Assembly: GCA_900545075.1 (NCBI GenBank)
Contig: UQXT01000017.1
Coordinates: forward strand, 1-27,680
Direction of reading: 5' to 3'
Source of the DNA: an uncultured Collinsella sp.
GTDB taxonomy: Bacteria > Actinomycetota > Coriobacteriia > Coriobacteriales > Coriobacteriaceae
DNA length: 27,680 nt
The position numbers and the translations under genes are program-made. The notes beneath the pieces were generated by a model. The model ran no database searches. It saw only the letters and a program-made list of their open reading frames with translations, and was not told the DNA's origin. Of the stretch, positions 14,909 to 21,705 are shown in pieces. Numbering within the stretch: the first letter of the stretch is position 1; each line of letters begins with the position of its first letter.

Positions 14909-15871
14909 ATGTCCGAAACCGGTCTGCTGCCGGCATATCTGATCGTCGGTAGCGATGGGGTCAAGCGCGACCACGCCGTCTCGCGTATGAAAGCTCGCTT
15001 GGAAAAGTCGGGTATGGTTGAGTTCAACCTCGATGAACGCGACATGACGAAAGATCCCGATATCGAGTCGATCATCGGCTCGCTCAATACCTTTCCCATG
15101 GGCAGCGAGTTTCGCCTGGTGATCCTCGACGGCTGCTCCAAGCTTGCCAAGGCGGTCTCGGAACCGCTTGTCGAGTACCTCGCAAGTCCCAGCCCCACGA
15201 CGGTCTGTCTCATTATTGCCGACTCACTTGCCAAGAATACGCGCCTGTATAAGGCAATCGCCAAGATTGACAAGAAGGCCGTGATCGACTGTTCGGGCAC
15301 CAAGCGCTGGGAGCTCCCGCGCCGCGTGCAGCAGATGGCGACGCAGCACGGAAAGTCCATCTCTACGGCCGCCGCCGAGGAGCTCGTTTCGCGCTCGGGC
15401 GAGAACACCCGCATGCTCGATAACGACTTGGCCAAGCTTGCCCAGATGGTCGAGGCGCCACAAATTGAGCTTGCCGATGTAGAGCGCTGGATCGTGCGCA
15501 CGGCCGAAGTTCAGCCCTGGGACTTTCTCAACGCGGTCTCGGCCCGTGACATGCGCCGCTCGCTTGAGCTCTTCAATCTACTGCCCGCCAAGAGCTATGT
15601 GTGGACCTACACGCTGCTGTGCGGGCGCATTCGCGAGCTTATCGTCGCCAAGGCACTCGATGCGCGTGGACAGGGTCGTGAGCTGGCCGCGACGCTCAAG
15701 CTTCAGGCCTGGCAGGTCAAAAATCACCTTACCTGGGCCCGTCGTTTTTCGATGACCGAGCTCGTTGCCGCGCTCGAGGGCGCGGTCGATGTGGAGCTCG
15801 CACTGAAGGGTTCTGCCGATTCGGAGACCGCGCTTTTGCTCTGGATTACGAACATCTTGAGAAAATCGTGA
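14909..15871 (+). CDS. holA: DNA polymerase III delta subunit
   Basis: Delta is the clamp-loader wrench that opens the beta sliding clamp. The 320-residue protein begins with PAYLIVGSDGVKRDHAVSRM, the degenerate AAA+ start typical of HolA. It continues with FRLVILDGCSKL and TTVCLIIADSL in the nucleotide-fold region and the C-terminal helical collar (LLCGRIRELIVAK, LQAWQVKNHL). It lacks a Walker A motif, as expected for delta. The ATG at 14909 is preceded by GAGGGGAG; an upstream frame from 14867 would overlap the candidate -10 element. The order comEC-holA-rpsT is the same as in many Firmicutes, which supports the assignment. Confidence 0.92.
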   Translation: MSETGLLPAYLIVGSDGVKRDHAVSRMKARLEKSGMVEFNLDERDMTKDPDIESIIGSLNTFPMGSEFRLVILDGCSKLAKAVSEPLVEYLASPSPTTVCLIIADSLAKNTRLYKAIAKIDKKAVIDCSGTKRWELPRRVQQMATQHGKSISTAAAEELVSRSGENTRMLDNDLAKLAQMVEAPQIELADVERWIVRTAEVQPWDFLNAVSARDMRRSLELFNLLPAKSYVWTYTLLCGRIRELIVAKALDARGQGRELAATLKLQAWQVKNHLTWARRFSMTELVAALEGAVDVELALKGSADSETALLLWITNILRKS

Positions 15872-15920
15872 TGATACCTGCCTATTTGACAAATTCGTTC
15901 TATCCCTTTGAGGGGGAGCG

Positions 15921-15929
15921 TGCTATAGT
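15921..15929 (+). promoter_or_regulatory. Extended -10 promoter of rpsT
   Basis: TGCTATAGT is identical to the rpmB promoter core. Transcription would begin near 15936, giving a 69-base leader. A TTGACA at 15886-15891 lies too far upstream (32-base spacer) to be its -35 and may belong to a second promoter. Confidence 0.6.
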
Positions 15930-15939
15930 AGGCGCTTGC

Positions 15940-15977
15940 ATGACCTCACCGTGTCTCAGAGGTGTCATACATTTTTT
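15940..15977 (+). promoter_or_regulatory. Candidate structured leader of rpsT
   Basis: ACCTC (15943-15947) pairs with GAGGT (15959-15963). After a two-base bulge, ATG/CAT (15940-15942 with 15966-15968) extends the stem. Six T follow at 15972-15977. It begins almost exactly at the predicted transcript start. It could be a weak attenuator or an S20 binding structure. The stem is short and the loop is 11 bases, so the call is tentative. Confidence 0.35.
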
Positions 15978-16004
15978 GCAAGGAACTCGAAAGGAACTCC
16001 AGAA

Positions 16005-16271
16005 GTGGCAAACATCAAGTCTCAGAAGAAGCGTATCCGCACCAATGAGGCAGCTCGCATGCGTAACAAGGCTGTCAAGTCCGAGCTCAAGACGCTGACC
16101 AAGCACGTCCAGTCCGCCGTCGCCGAGGGCGATGCCGAGAAGGCCCAGGCTGCCCTCAAGACCGTCACCAAGCGTCTTGACATGGCTGCCGCCAAGCATG
16201 TCATCCACAAGAACCAGGCTTCCAACCGCAAGTCCGGTCTTGCCAAGCTCGTGAACAGCATCAACGCCTAA
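16005..16271 (+). CDS. rpsT: 30S ribosomal protein S20
   Basis: S20 is a primary 16S rRNA-binding protein of the small subunit. The 88-residue basic helical protein begins (V)ANIKSQKKRIRTNEAARMR and ends ASNRKSGLAKLVNSINA, the family's signature ends. The GTG at 16005 is chosen because it gives the conserved N-terminus and has AAGGA at 15991-15995. The upstream in-frame codons would add an unrelated 23-residue tail from the leader. A non-ATG start is notable because E. coli rpsT also uses one (UUG), where S20 regulates its own translation. The gene has its own promoter and a strong terminator. Confidence 0.97.
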   Translation: MANIKSQKKRIRTNEAARMRNKAVKSELKTLTKHVQSAVAEGDAEKAQAALKTVTKRLDMAAAKHVIHKNQASNRKSGLAKLVNSINA

Positions 16272-16305
16272 GTTGTAAATTTCACACCACACAGATTACG
16301 CGCAT

Positions 16306-16342
16306 AAATGGAGCCTGTTTTATGGAACAGGCTCCATTTTTT
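16306..16342 (+). terminator. Strong intrinsic terminator after rpsT
   Basis: AAATGGAGCCTGTT and AACAGGCTCCATTT form a perfect 14-bp stem (16306-16319 with 16326-16339) with a 6-base loop, followed by further T to 16342. It lies 35 bases past the rpsT stop and directly upstream of the lepA promoter element. Confidence 0.93.
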
Positions 16343-16345
16343 GTA

Positions 16346-16360
16346 CCGCTCGGGTAAGAT
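16346..16360 (+). promoter_or_regulatory. Promoter of lepA, probably giving a leaderless mRNA
   Basis: CCGCTCGGGTA runs into the -10 hexamer TAAGAT (16355-16360). The lepA ATG begins at 16368, seven bases after the hexamer, which is where transcription normally starts. No Shine-Dalgarno sequence precedes the ATG. The same 11-mer CCGCTCGGGTA precedes the dnaJ-like gene at 20464. Confidence 0.55.
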
Positions 16361-16367
16361 AGTCCGC

Positions 16368-18179
16368 ATGAATACTTCAATTGACATTTCCCACATCCGC
16401 AACTTCTCTATCGTTGCGCACATCGACCATGGCAAGTCCACGATCAGTGACCGTATCCTCGAGCTCACCCATACCGTCGACGAGCGCGACATGGAGTCGC
16501 AGCTGCTCGACACCATGGATATCGAGCGCGAGCGCGGCATCACGATCAAGTCCAATGCCGTTCGCGTTTCCTATGACGCCGACGATGGCGAGACGTATCA
16601 GTTCAACCTGATCGATACACCGGGCCACGTGGACTTTACCTATGAGGTCTCGCGTTCGCTGGCCGCCTGCGAGGGCGCGGTGCTCGTCGTCGACGCCACG
16701 CAGGGTGTCGAGGCACAGACCGTCTCCAACGCGACGCTCGCCATGAACGCCAACCTGGATATCGTGCCCGCCATCAACAAGATTGACCTTCCCTCTGCAC
16801 ACCCCGACGAGGTCAAGACCGAGATCGAGGATGACCTGGCGATTCCTGCCGACGATGCCGTATGCGTATCGGGCAAGACCGGCGAGGGCATTCACGATCT
16901 GCTGGAGTCTATCGTCTTCTTGATCTCACCGCCCAAGGGCGATGCGAACGCGCCGCTCAAGGCGCTCATCCTGGACTCGTATTTTGATGAGTACCGCGGC
17001 GTCGTCGCCACGGTCCGCGTCTTTGACGGCTCCATTAAAAAGGGCGATACCCTTCGTATGATGCAGGCAGAAGGTGACTTTTTGGTCGACGGCGTGGGCG
17101 TCAAGCGTCCTGCCGAGACGCCGGTCGACGCGCTGACGGTCGGCGAGGTGGGCTACGTGGTCACGGGCCTGAAGGACCCCGAGGCCGTTCGCGTGGGCGA
17201 CACCCTTACCTGGGCGTCGAATCCCTGCCCCGAGCCGCTTCCCGGCTACCGCGAGGCCAAGCCCATGGTCTACACGGGCCTGTTCCCAATTGACAACAAG
17301 GATTACGAGAATCTGCGCGACGCTCTCGATAAGCTGCATGTCAACGACCCGTCGTTGGTGTGGGAGCCCGAGACCTCGGTGGCGCTCGGCTTTGGCTTCC
17401 GCGTGGGCTTCTTAGGCCTGCTGCATATGGAAGTCGTCAAGGAGCGCCTGGAGCGCGAGTTCAACCTTGACCTCATTGCTACGAGCCCTTCGGTGGACTA
17501 TCACGTCTATAAGACCGACGGCGAGATGATTGATGTCCGCAGCCCGCAGGATCTGCCCGAGGCTACGCGCATCGAGCGCATCGAGGAGCCCTACCTCAAG
17601 GCCAAGATTATCTGCCCGCCCGAGTATACGGGCGCCGTCATGCAGCTCGCTATCGAGCACCGCGGCATTACGACCGACATGATCCATCTCACGAGCAAAT
17701 CGGTCGAGATGCGCTTTGACATGCCGCTCGCCGAGCTCATCCTGGACTTCTTTGACCAGCTCAAGAGCCGCACCAAGGGCTATGCCTCGCTCGATTATGA
17801 GTTCAACGAGTATCGCCCCTCCGAGCTCGTCAAGCTCGATATCCTGCTTTCGGGTGATGAGGTGGATGCGCTTTCGTTTATCGTGCACAAGGACAAGGCC
17901 TATGGCCTGGCCCGCGGTCTGTGCGACAAGCTCAAGGAAATCATTCCGCGTCAGCTGTTCGAGGTGCCTATTCAGGGCGCCATCGGTAACAAGATTATCG
18001 CCCGCTCTACCGTCAAGGCGCGCCGCAAGGACGTTTTGGCCAAGTGCTATGGCGGCGATATCTCGCGTAAGCGCAAGCTGCTCGAGAAGCAGAAAGAGGG
18101 CAAGAAGCGCATGAAGGCCATCGGCTCGGTCGAGGTCCCGCAGGAGGCCTTTATGGCGATTCTCAAGGTGGACGAGTAG
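16368..18179 (+). CDS. lepA: Elongation factor 4 (LepA)
   Basis: LepA is a ribosome-associated translational GTPase implicated in back-translocation and in 30S biogenesis. The 603-residue protein matches the usual length. It has G1 AHIDHGKS at 17-24, the switch region ERERGITIKS, G3 DTPGHVDF at 83-90 and G4 NKID at 137-140. The C-terminal LepA-specific domain has RSTVKARRKDVLAKCYGGD and RKRKLLEKQKEGKKRMK. The ATG at 16368 gives the family N-terminus (MNTSIDISHIRNFSIVAHID). The open frame upstream lies in the rpsT terminator and is rejected. dusB starts five bases after the stop, so lepA probably heads the long downstream run of genes. Confidence 0.98.
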   Translation: MNTSIDISHIRNFSIVAHIDHGKSTISDRILELTHTVDERDMESQLLDTMDIERERGITIKSNAVRVSYDADDGETYQFNLIDTPGHVDFTYEVSRSLAACEGAVLVVDATQGVEAQTVSNATLAMNANLDIVPAINKIDLPSAHPDEVKTEIEDDLAIPADDAVCVSGKTGEGIHDLLESIVFLISPPKGDANAPLKALILDSYFDEYRGVVATVRVFDGSIKKGDTLRMMQAEGDFLVDGVGVKRPAETPVDALTVGEVGYVVTGLKDPEAVRVGDTLTWASNPCPEPLPGYREAKPMVYTGLFPIDNKDYENLRDALDKLHVNDPSLVWEPETSVALGFGFRVGFLGLLHMEVVKERLEREFNLDLIATSPSVDYHVYKTDGEMIDVRSPQDLPEATRIERIEEPYLKAKIICPPEYTGAVMQLAIEHRGITTDMIHLTSKSVEMRFDMPLAELILDFFDQLKSRTKGYASLDYEFNEYRPSELVKLDILLSGDEVDALSFIVHKDKAYGLARGLCDKLKEIIPRQLFEVPIQGAIGNKIIARSTVKARRKDVLAKCYGGDISRKRKLLEKQKEGKKRMKAIGSVEVPQEAFMAILKVDE

Positions 18180-18183
18180 GTCC

Positions 18184-19227
18184 ATGGCACTTTCTGAATA
18201 CAGCAAGCGGTTGCTTGGCGCCTATGCCGAGCAGCCGTTCCTTATGGCTCCCATGGCGGGCGTGACCGATCCCGCCTATCGCATCATGTGCCGCCGCCGC
18301 GGTGCCCATCTTGCCTACAGCGAGATGGTGAGCGTGGCGGGCCTTGCCTATGCCAGCAATAAGACGTGGCGCCTGGTACTGCCGGCCGATGAGGAGCAGC
18401 AGATCTGCGTGCAGCTCTTTGGCTCCAAGCCCGATCAGTTTGCGAGCGCTGTCGCTGCCGTCGAGGAACGCGTGGGCGATCGCCTGTCGCTGATCGATAT
18501 CAACATGGCCTGCCCGGCTCGCAAGGTCGTCACCAAGGGCGAGGGCTCGGCGCTCATGCGCACGCCCGAGCTGGCCGAGCAGATCGTCGAGGCGGCGGTG
18601 GGCGCGGCGCATGTGCCCGTGACCGTAAAAATCCGTAAGGGCTTTTACGCCGAAGACCGCAACGCCGCGACGTTTGCCCAGATGCTTGAGGGAGCAGGGG
18701 CCGCCGCGGTGGCGGTACATGGTCGCTGCGCCACGCAGCTCTATACGGGCCAGGCCGATTGGTCGGTCGTCGATGAGGTGGCCGACGCCGTCGAGATTCC
18801 CGTTATCGGTTCGGGCGATGTGTTCTCGGCAGAGGACGCTGCTGAGCATCTGCAAAGCTCGGGTGCCAGCGCGGTGTTTATCGCGCGCGGCATCTACGGC
18901 AATCCGTGGGTGTTCGGCGATGCCCGAGCCCTTGCACTCGATGGCACGCCGGTGCCGTCTCGTTCCTCACGCGAGCGCCTGGATGCCCTGCGCGAGCACC
19001 TGACGCTCACGCACGAGCTGTTGCCGCTCATGTCGCGTGCCCGCACGTACGCAAGCTGGTATCTAAAGGGCATGCCCCATGCTGCCGCCTGGCGCGCTCA
19101 GGTGGTGCGTTGCTCCACATACGAGGAGTTCATGGCACTGGTCGATGATATCGAGCACGATGTGGTGGCCTGCGAGGCCGCACTTGCCGCCGGCGAGTCG
19201 GTGCCCGCTCATGCGTTGGAGGCCTAA
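18184..19227 (+). CDS. dusB: tRNA-dihydrouridine synthase
   Basis: This FMN-dependent enzyme reduces uridines in the tRNA D-loop to dihydrouridine. The 347-residue protein has the TIM-barrel start LMAPMAGVTDPAYR, the active-site INMACPARKVV with catalytic Cys110, KIRKGF, and the FMN phosphate site GSGDVF together with ARGIYGNPWVF. It is closest to the DusB family in general pattern. Assigning the exact uridine position needs comparison, so the symbol is slightly less certain than the function. The ATG at 18184 lies five bases after lepA, with a weak GAGTAGG site across the lepA stop, indicating cotranscription. Confidence 0.92.
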   Translation: MALSEYSKRLLGAYAEQPFLMAPMAGVTDPAYRIMCRRRGAHLAYSEMVSVAGLAYASNKTWRLVLPADEEQQICVQLFGSKPDQFASAVAAVEERVGDRLSLIDINMACPARKVVTKGEGSALMRTPELAEQIVEAAVGAAHVPVTVKIRKGFYAEDRNAATFAQMLEGAGAAAVAVHGRCATQLYTGQADWSVVDEVADAVEIPVIGSGDVFSAEDAAEHLQSSGASAVFIARGIYGNPWVFGDARALALDGTPVPSRSSRERLDALREHLTLTHELLPLMSRARTYASWYLKGMPHAAAWRAQVVRCSTYEEFMALVDDIEHDVVACEAALAAGESVPAHALEA

Positions 19228-19229
19228 CG

Positions 19230-20462
19230 GTGGCCGTTACCGCGCTGTACGTGCATGTGCCGTTTTGCGCCCAAAAATGCCGGTACTGTGACTTTGACTC
19301 ACGCAGTTTTGCTCCGTGCAACATGAGCGTTGCGCTCGATACCTATTTTGAGCAGTTGTATGCGCGCCTCGATGCTTTTGGCGACGCAGGCGCGCTTGCA
19401 CAGATCCGCACCGTCTATGTTGGCGGCGGCACGCCGTCGCTGGCGGGGGAGCGTTTGGTAGAATTTGCCCGGCGTATCTCTGCGTGGTGCAAGCCTGTTG
19501 AGTTTACCTGCGAGGCCAATCCCGAATCGCTGACCGCAGAGCTTGCCACTGCGCTTGCCGGGGTGGGTGTCACGCGCGTCTCTCTGGGCGTGCAAACGCT
19601 CGATAACGCCGAACTTACCGCCATCGGCCGCATTCACGATGCCGATCGGGCGCTCGCTGCCATCACGACGGTCAAGGACGCTGGGCTTGTCGTGTCGTGC
19701 GACCTGATGTGCGGTCTTCCCGGGCAAACCGCCGTTAGTTGGCAGCGCACGCTCGATGGCGTGTTGGCGGCGGCGCCGCATCATGTGTCGGTGTACCCGC
19801 TCACGCTCGAGGAGGGCACGCCGCTCTATCGCATGGCGTGTCGCGACGAGTCGCTCGAGCCCGACGAGGATTTTCAGGCTGCATGCATGGATGCGGCGCG
19901 TGAGCGCCTGAGTGCGGCCGGCTATCACCCGTATGAGGTGGCAAGCTACGCGCTCGACGGCCATGAGTGTGCCCACAACATTGCCTATTGGACCGGACAG
20001 GGCTATCTGGGCTTGGGTCGCTCTGCCGCCGGCATGCTCGACGCCGAGGATTTCGATCGCCTGGCCGGGCTGTTTCCCGACGTGTCTACTCGCGGCGATG
20101 CGTATCGCGTGCGTCTGGTGCAACGCGACGACACCGCGACGACGTTTGATGCCGAGTATCTGTCGCAGCGCGAGGCCGTGGCTGAGGATTTGATGCTCGC
20201 CTGCCGCATGACGCGTGGCATTGGGCCCGATCTGTTGGTGCGCTCGGCTAGCTTAGTTCCCGTGGACGAGTTGGCGGCGGCCTGTGACCGTGCGCTCGAG
20301 TTGGGCCTTGCCACTTGGGTGCCTGATGATATTGAGGGAAATACGGGGTGCGTCAACTCAAAAGACGTTATCGCAGGTCGCTTCCATGCCCGTTTAGCGC
20401 CCACCCACTTGGGCTGGCTCGATGGAAATATGCTGTTCGAGCTGTTTTGGGGTCTAGCCTAG
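19230..20462 (+). CDS. hemW: Radical SAM heme chaperone HemW
   Basis: HemW binds heme and an iron-sulfur cluster and hands heme to respiratory proteins. It was long misannotated as coproporphyrinogen III oxidase. The 410-residue protein has YVHVPFCAQKCRYCDFDS, with Cys13, Cys17 and Cys20 as the CxxxCxxC cluster ligands. It also has GGGTPS, EANPES, and the HemW-type segments RVSLGVQ and GLPGQT. It lacks the additional N-terminal cysteine spacing of true HemN enzymes. The GTG at 19230 has GGAGG at 19218-19222 and lies two bases after dusB. The position after lepA is the classical Firmicutes arrangement, normally followed by hrcA-grpE-dnaK-dnaJ; here two J-domain genes follow directly. Confidence 0.93.
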   Translation: MAVTALYVHVPFCAQKCRYCDFDSRSFAPCNMSVALDTYFEQLYARLDAFGDAGALAQIRTVYVGGGTPSLAGERLVEFARRISAWCKPVEFTCEANPESLTAELATALAGVGVTRVSLGVQTLDNAELTAIGRIHDADRALAAITTVKDAGLVVSCDLMCGLPGQTAVSWQRTLDGVLAAAPHHVSVYPLTLEEGTPLYRMACRDESLEPDEDFQAACMDAARERLSAAGYHPYEVASYALDGHECAHNIAYWTGQGYLGLGRSAAGMLDAEDFDRLAGLFPDVSTRGDAYRVRLVQRDDTATTFDAEYLSQREAVAEDLMLACRMTRGIGPDLLVRSASLVPVDELAAACDRALELGLATWVPDDIEGNTGCVNSKDVIAGRFHARLAPTHLGWLDGNMLFELFWGLA

Positions 20463-20463
20463 G

Positions 20464-20478
20464 CCGCTCGGGTAGAAT
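20464..20478 (+). promoter_or_regulatory. Candidate promoter of the dnaJ-like gene
   Basis: CCGCTCGGGTA leads into a -10-like TAGAAT (20473-20478), repeating the arrangement upstream of lepA. Transcription would begin near 20485, and a ribosome site AGGAGGT follows at 20506-20512. Confidence 0.45.
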
Positions 20479-20520
20479 TACCGCAATATATACGCTGCTG
20501 TGAGCAGGAGGTTGCCGCGC

Positions 20521-21624
20521 ATGGCGACAATGAACGAAAAAGATTACTACGAGATTTTGGGCGTCTCTAAGGACGCCACCTCGCGTGATATACAGAAGGC
20601 CTTCCAGCAAAAGGCCCGCAAGCTCCATCCGGACGTCAACAAAGAGCCGGATGCCGAGGAAAAGTTTAAAGAGGTTTCCGAGGCCTATGCCGTGCTTTCG
20701 GACGAGCAGAAGCGTGCGCGCTACGACGCCATGCGCTCGGGCAATCCCTTTGCCGGCGCTCCCACGGCTTCTCCCTATGGCGGCGGCTACGCCGGTAGCG
20801 CGGGTTATGGCAATCCCTTTGAGGGCGGCTTTCCCTTTGGTGGCGCCTGGGGCCAGCCTCGTCGCGGGCAGGCTGCCTATAATCCCGAGAACGGCGCCAA
20901 CGTGGTCGTCGATATCAAGCTCGACGCCAAGGAGGCCAAGGGCGGTGCCCGCAAGACCGTCCGCTATACGCGCTTCGATACCTGTGGTCACTGCGGAGGC
21001 TCGGGTTCTGTCTCGTCCGAGCATGCACATACCTGTCCGAGCTGCGGTGGTCGCGGCCACATCGATGTCGACCTGTCCTTCCTGTTCGGTGCCGGCACGT
21101 TTCAGTCGGTCTGCCCCGAGTGCGGCGGTTCCGGTAAGGTCGTCGCCGACCCCTGCCCCGATTGCGGCGGCAGCGGGCGGACCCGTGTGACCTCCGAGCA
21201 GACAATTGAGTTTCCTGCCGGCACGCACGATGGCGACGAGGTCTGCATTAGCGGTATGGGTCACGCCGGCACCAACGGTGCCTCGGGTGGCGATCTAGTC
21301 GGCCGCGCCCATGTTGAGGCCGAGCGCCTGGAAGGCAAGGCTCGTACCGGTTTTTACCTGATGGGCATCGTGGCGCCGTTTTTGGTGCTGTCGGCCATAT
21401 CGGGCGTGTTCTCGGCCTTTGCCGTGATGTGCTTTATTCCGTTTGCCATGGGCCTGTTCATGGTGCTCTCGGACGGCGTGCTGCATCGCAGCCTGCTGTG
21501 GTGGAAGCGCGGCGCGATGCAGTTTGCCAATGGTTTCGCCAACGGATTTATGTTTGCGCTCGTGTCGGTTTGGTTTGCGAGCTGCTCGCAGCGTGCCATG
21601 CTTTCGCCTTACGGAATGCAATAA
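20521..21624 (+). CDS. DnaJ-like J-domain/zinc-finger protein with C-terminal transmembrane segments
   Basis: The 367-residue protein starts as a normal type I DnaJ. It has a J domain at about 8-70 with HPD at 36-38, then a G/F/Y-rich linker (73-115). Part of the first C-terminal beta domain follows, then a complete zinc region of four CxxCxGxG repeats (from Cys155, Cys172, Cys198 and Cys212). After about residue 270 the second beta domain and dimerisation tail of DnaJ are missing. Instead there are two or three hydrophobic segments (about 278-297, 298-316 and 338-354). It is therefore probably a membrane-tethered Hsp70 co-chaperone with its J domain in the cytoplasm; that topology is inference. 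The ATG at 20521 has AGGAGGT eight bases upstream. It is followed 81 bases later by a canonical dnaJ. Confidence 0.85.
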   Translation: MATMNEKDYYEILGVSKDATSRDIQKAFQQKARKLHPDVNKEPDAEEKFKEVSEAYAVLSDEQKRARYDAMRSGNPFAGAPTASPYGGGYAGSAGYGNPFEGGFPFGGAWGQPRRGQAAYNPENGANVVVDIKLDAKEAKGGARKTVRYTRFDTCGHCGGSGSVSSEHAHTCPSCGGRGHIDVDLSFLFGAGTFQSVCPECGGSGKVVADPCPDCGGSGRTRVTSEQTIEFPAGTHDGDEVCISGMGHAGTNGASGGDLVGRAHVEAERLEGKARTGFYLMGIVAPFLVLSAISGVFSAFAVMCFIPFAMGLFMVLSDGVLHRSLLWWKRGAMQFANGFANGFMFALVSVWFASCSQRAMLSPYGMQ

Positions 21625-21705
21625 CATCTAGCCCTCTGTTTGCGGCCGGCCCAGCTTGGGTATAGGACGCACTGTGACAATAATGAAAGTCGGAAGGATT
21701 CGGTC

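Noticed and set aside
15886..15891. TTGACA as the -35 of the rpsT promoter
   Set aside because: The spacer to TATAGT is 32 bases, and no good -10 lies 16-18 bases downstream of it.
16308..16367. 20-residue N-terminal extension of lepA
   Set aside because: It lies within the rpsT terminator and the lepA promoter, and it is not part of the LepA family N-terminus.
21625..21705. Heat-shock operator (CIRCE or HAIR) upstream of dnaJ
   Set aside because: Neither consensus inverted repeat is present in the 81-base gap.
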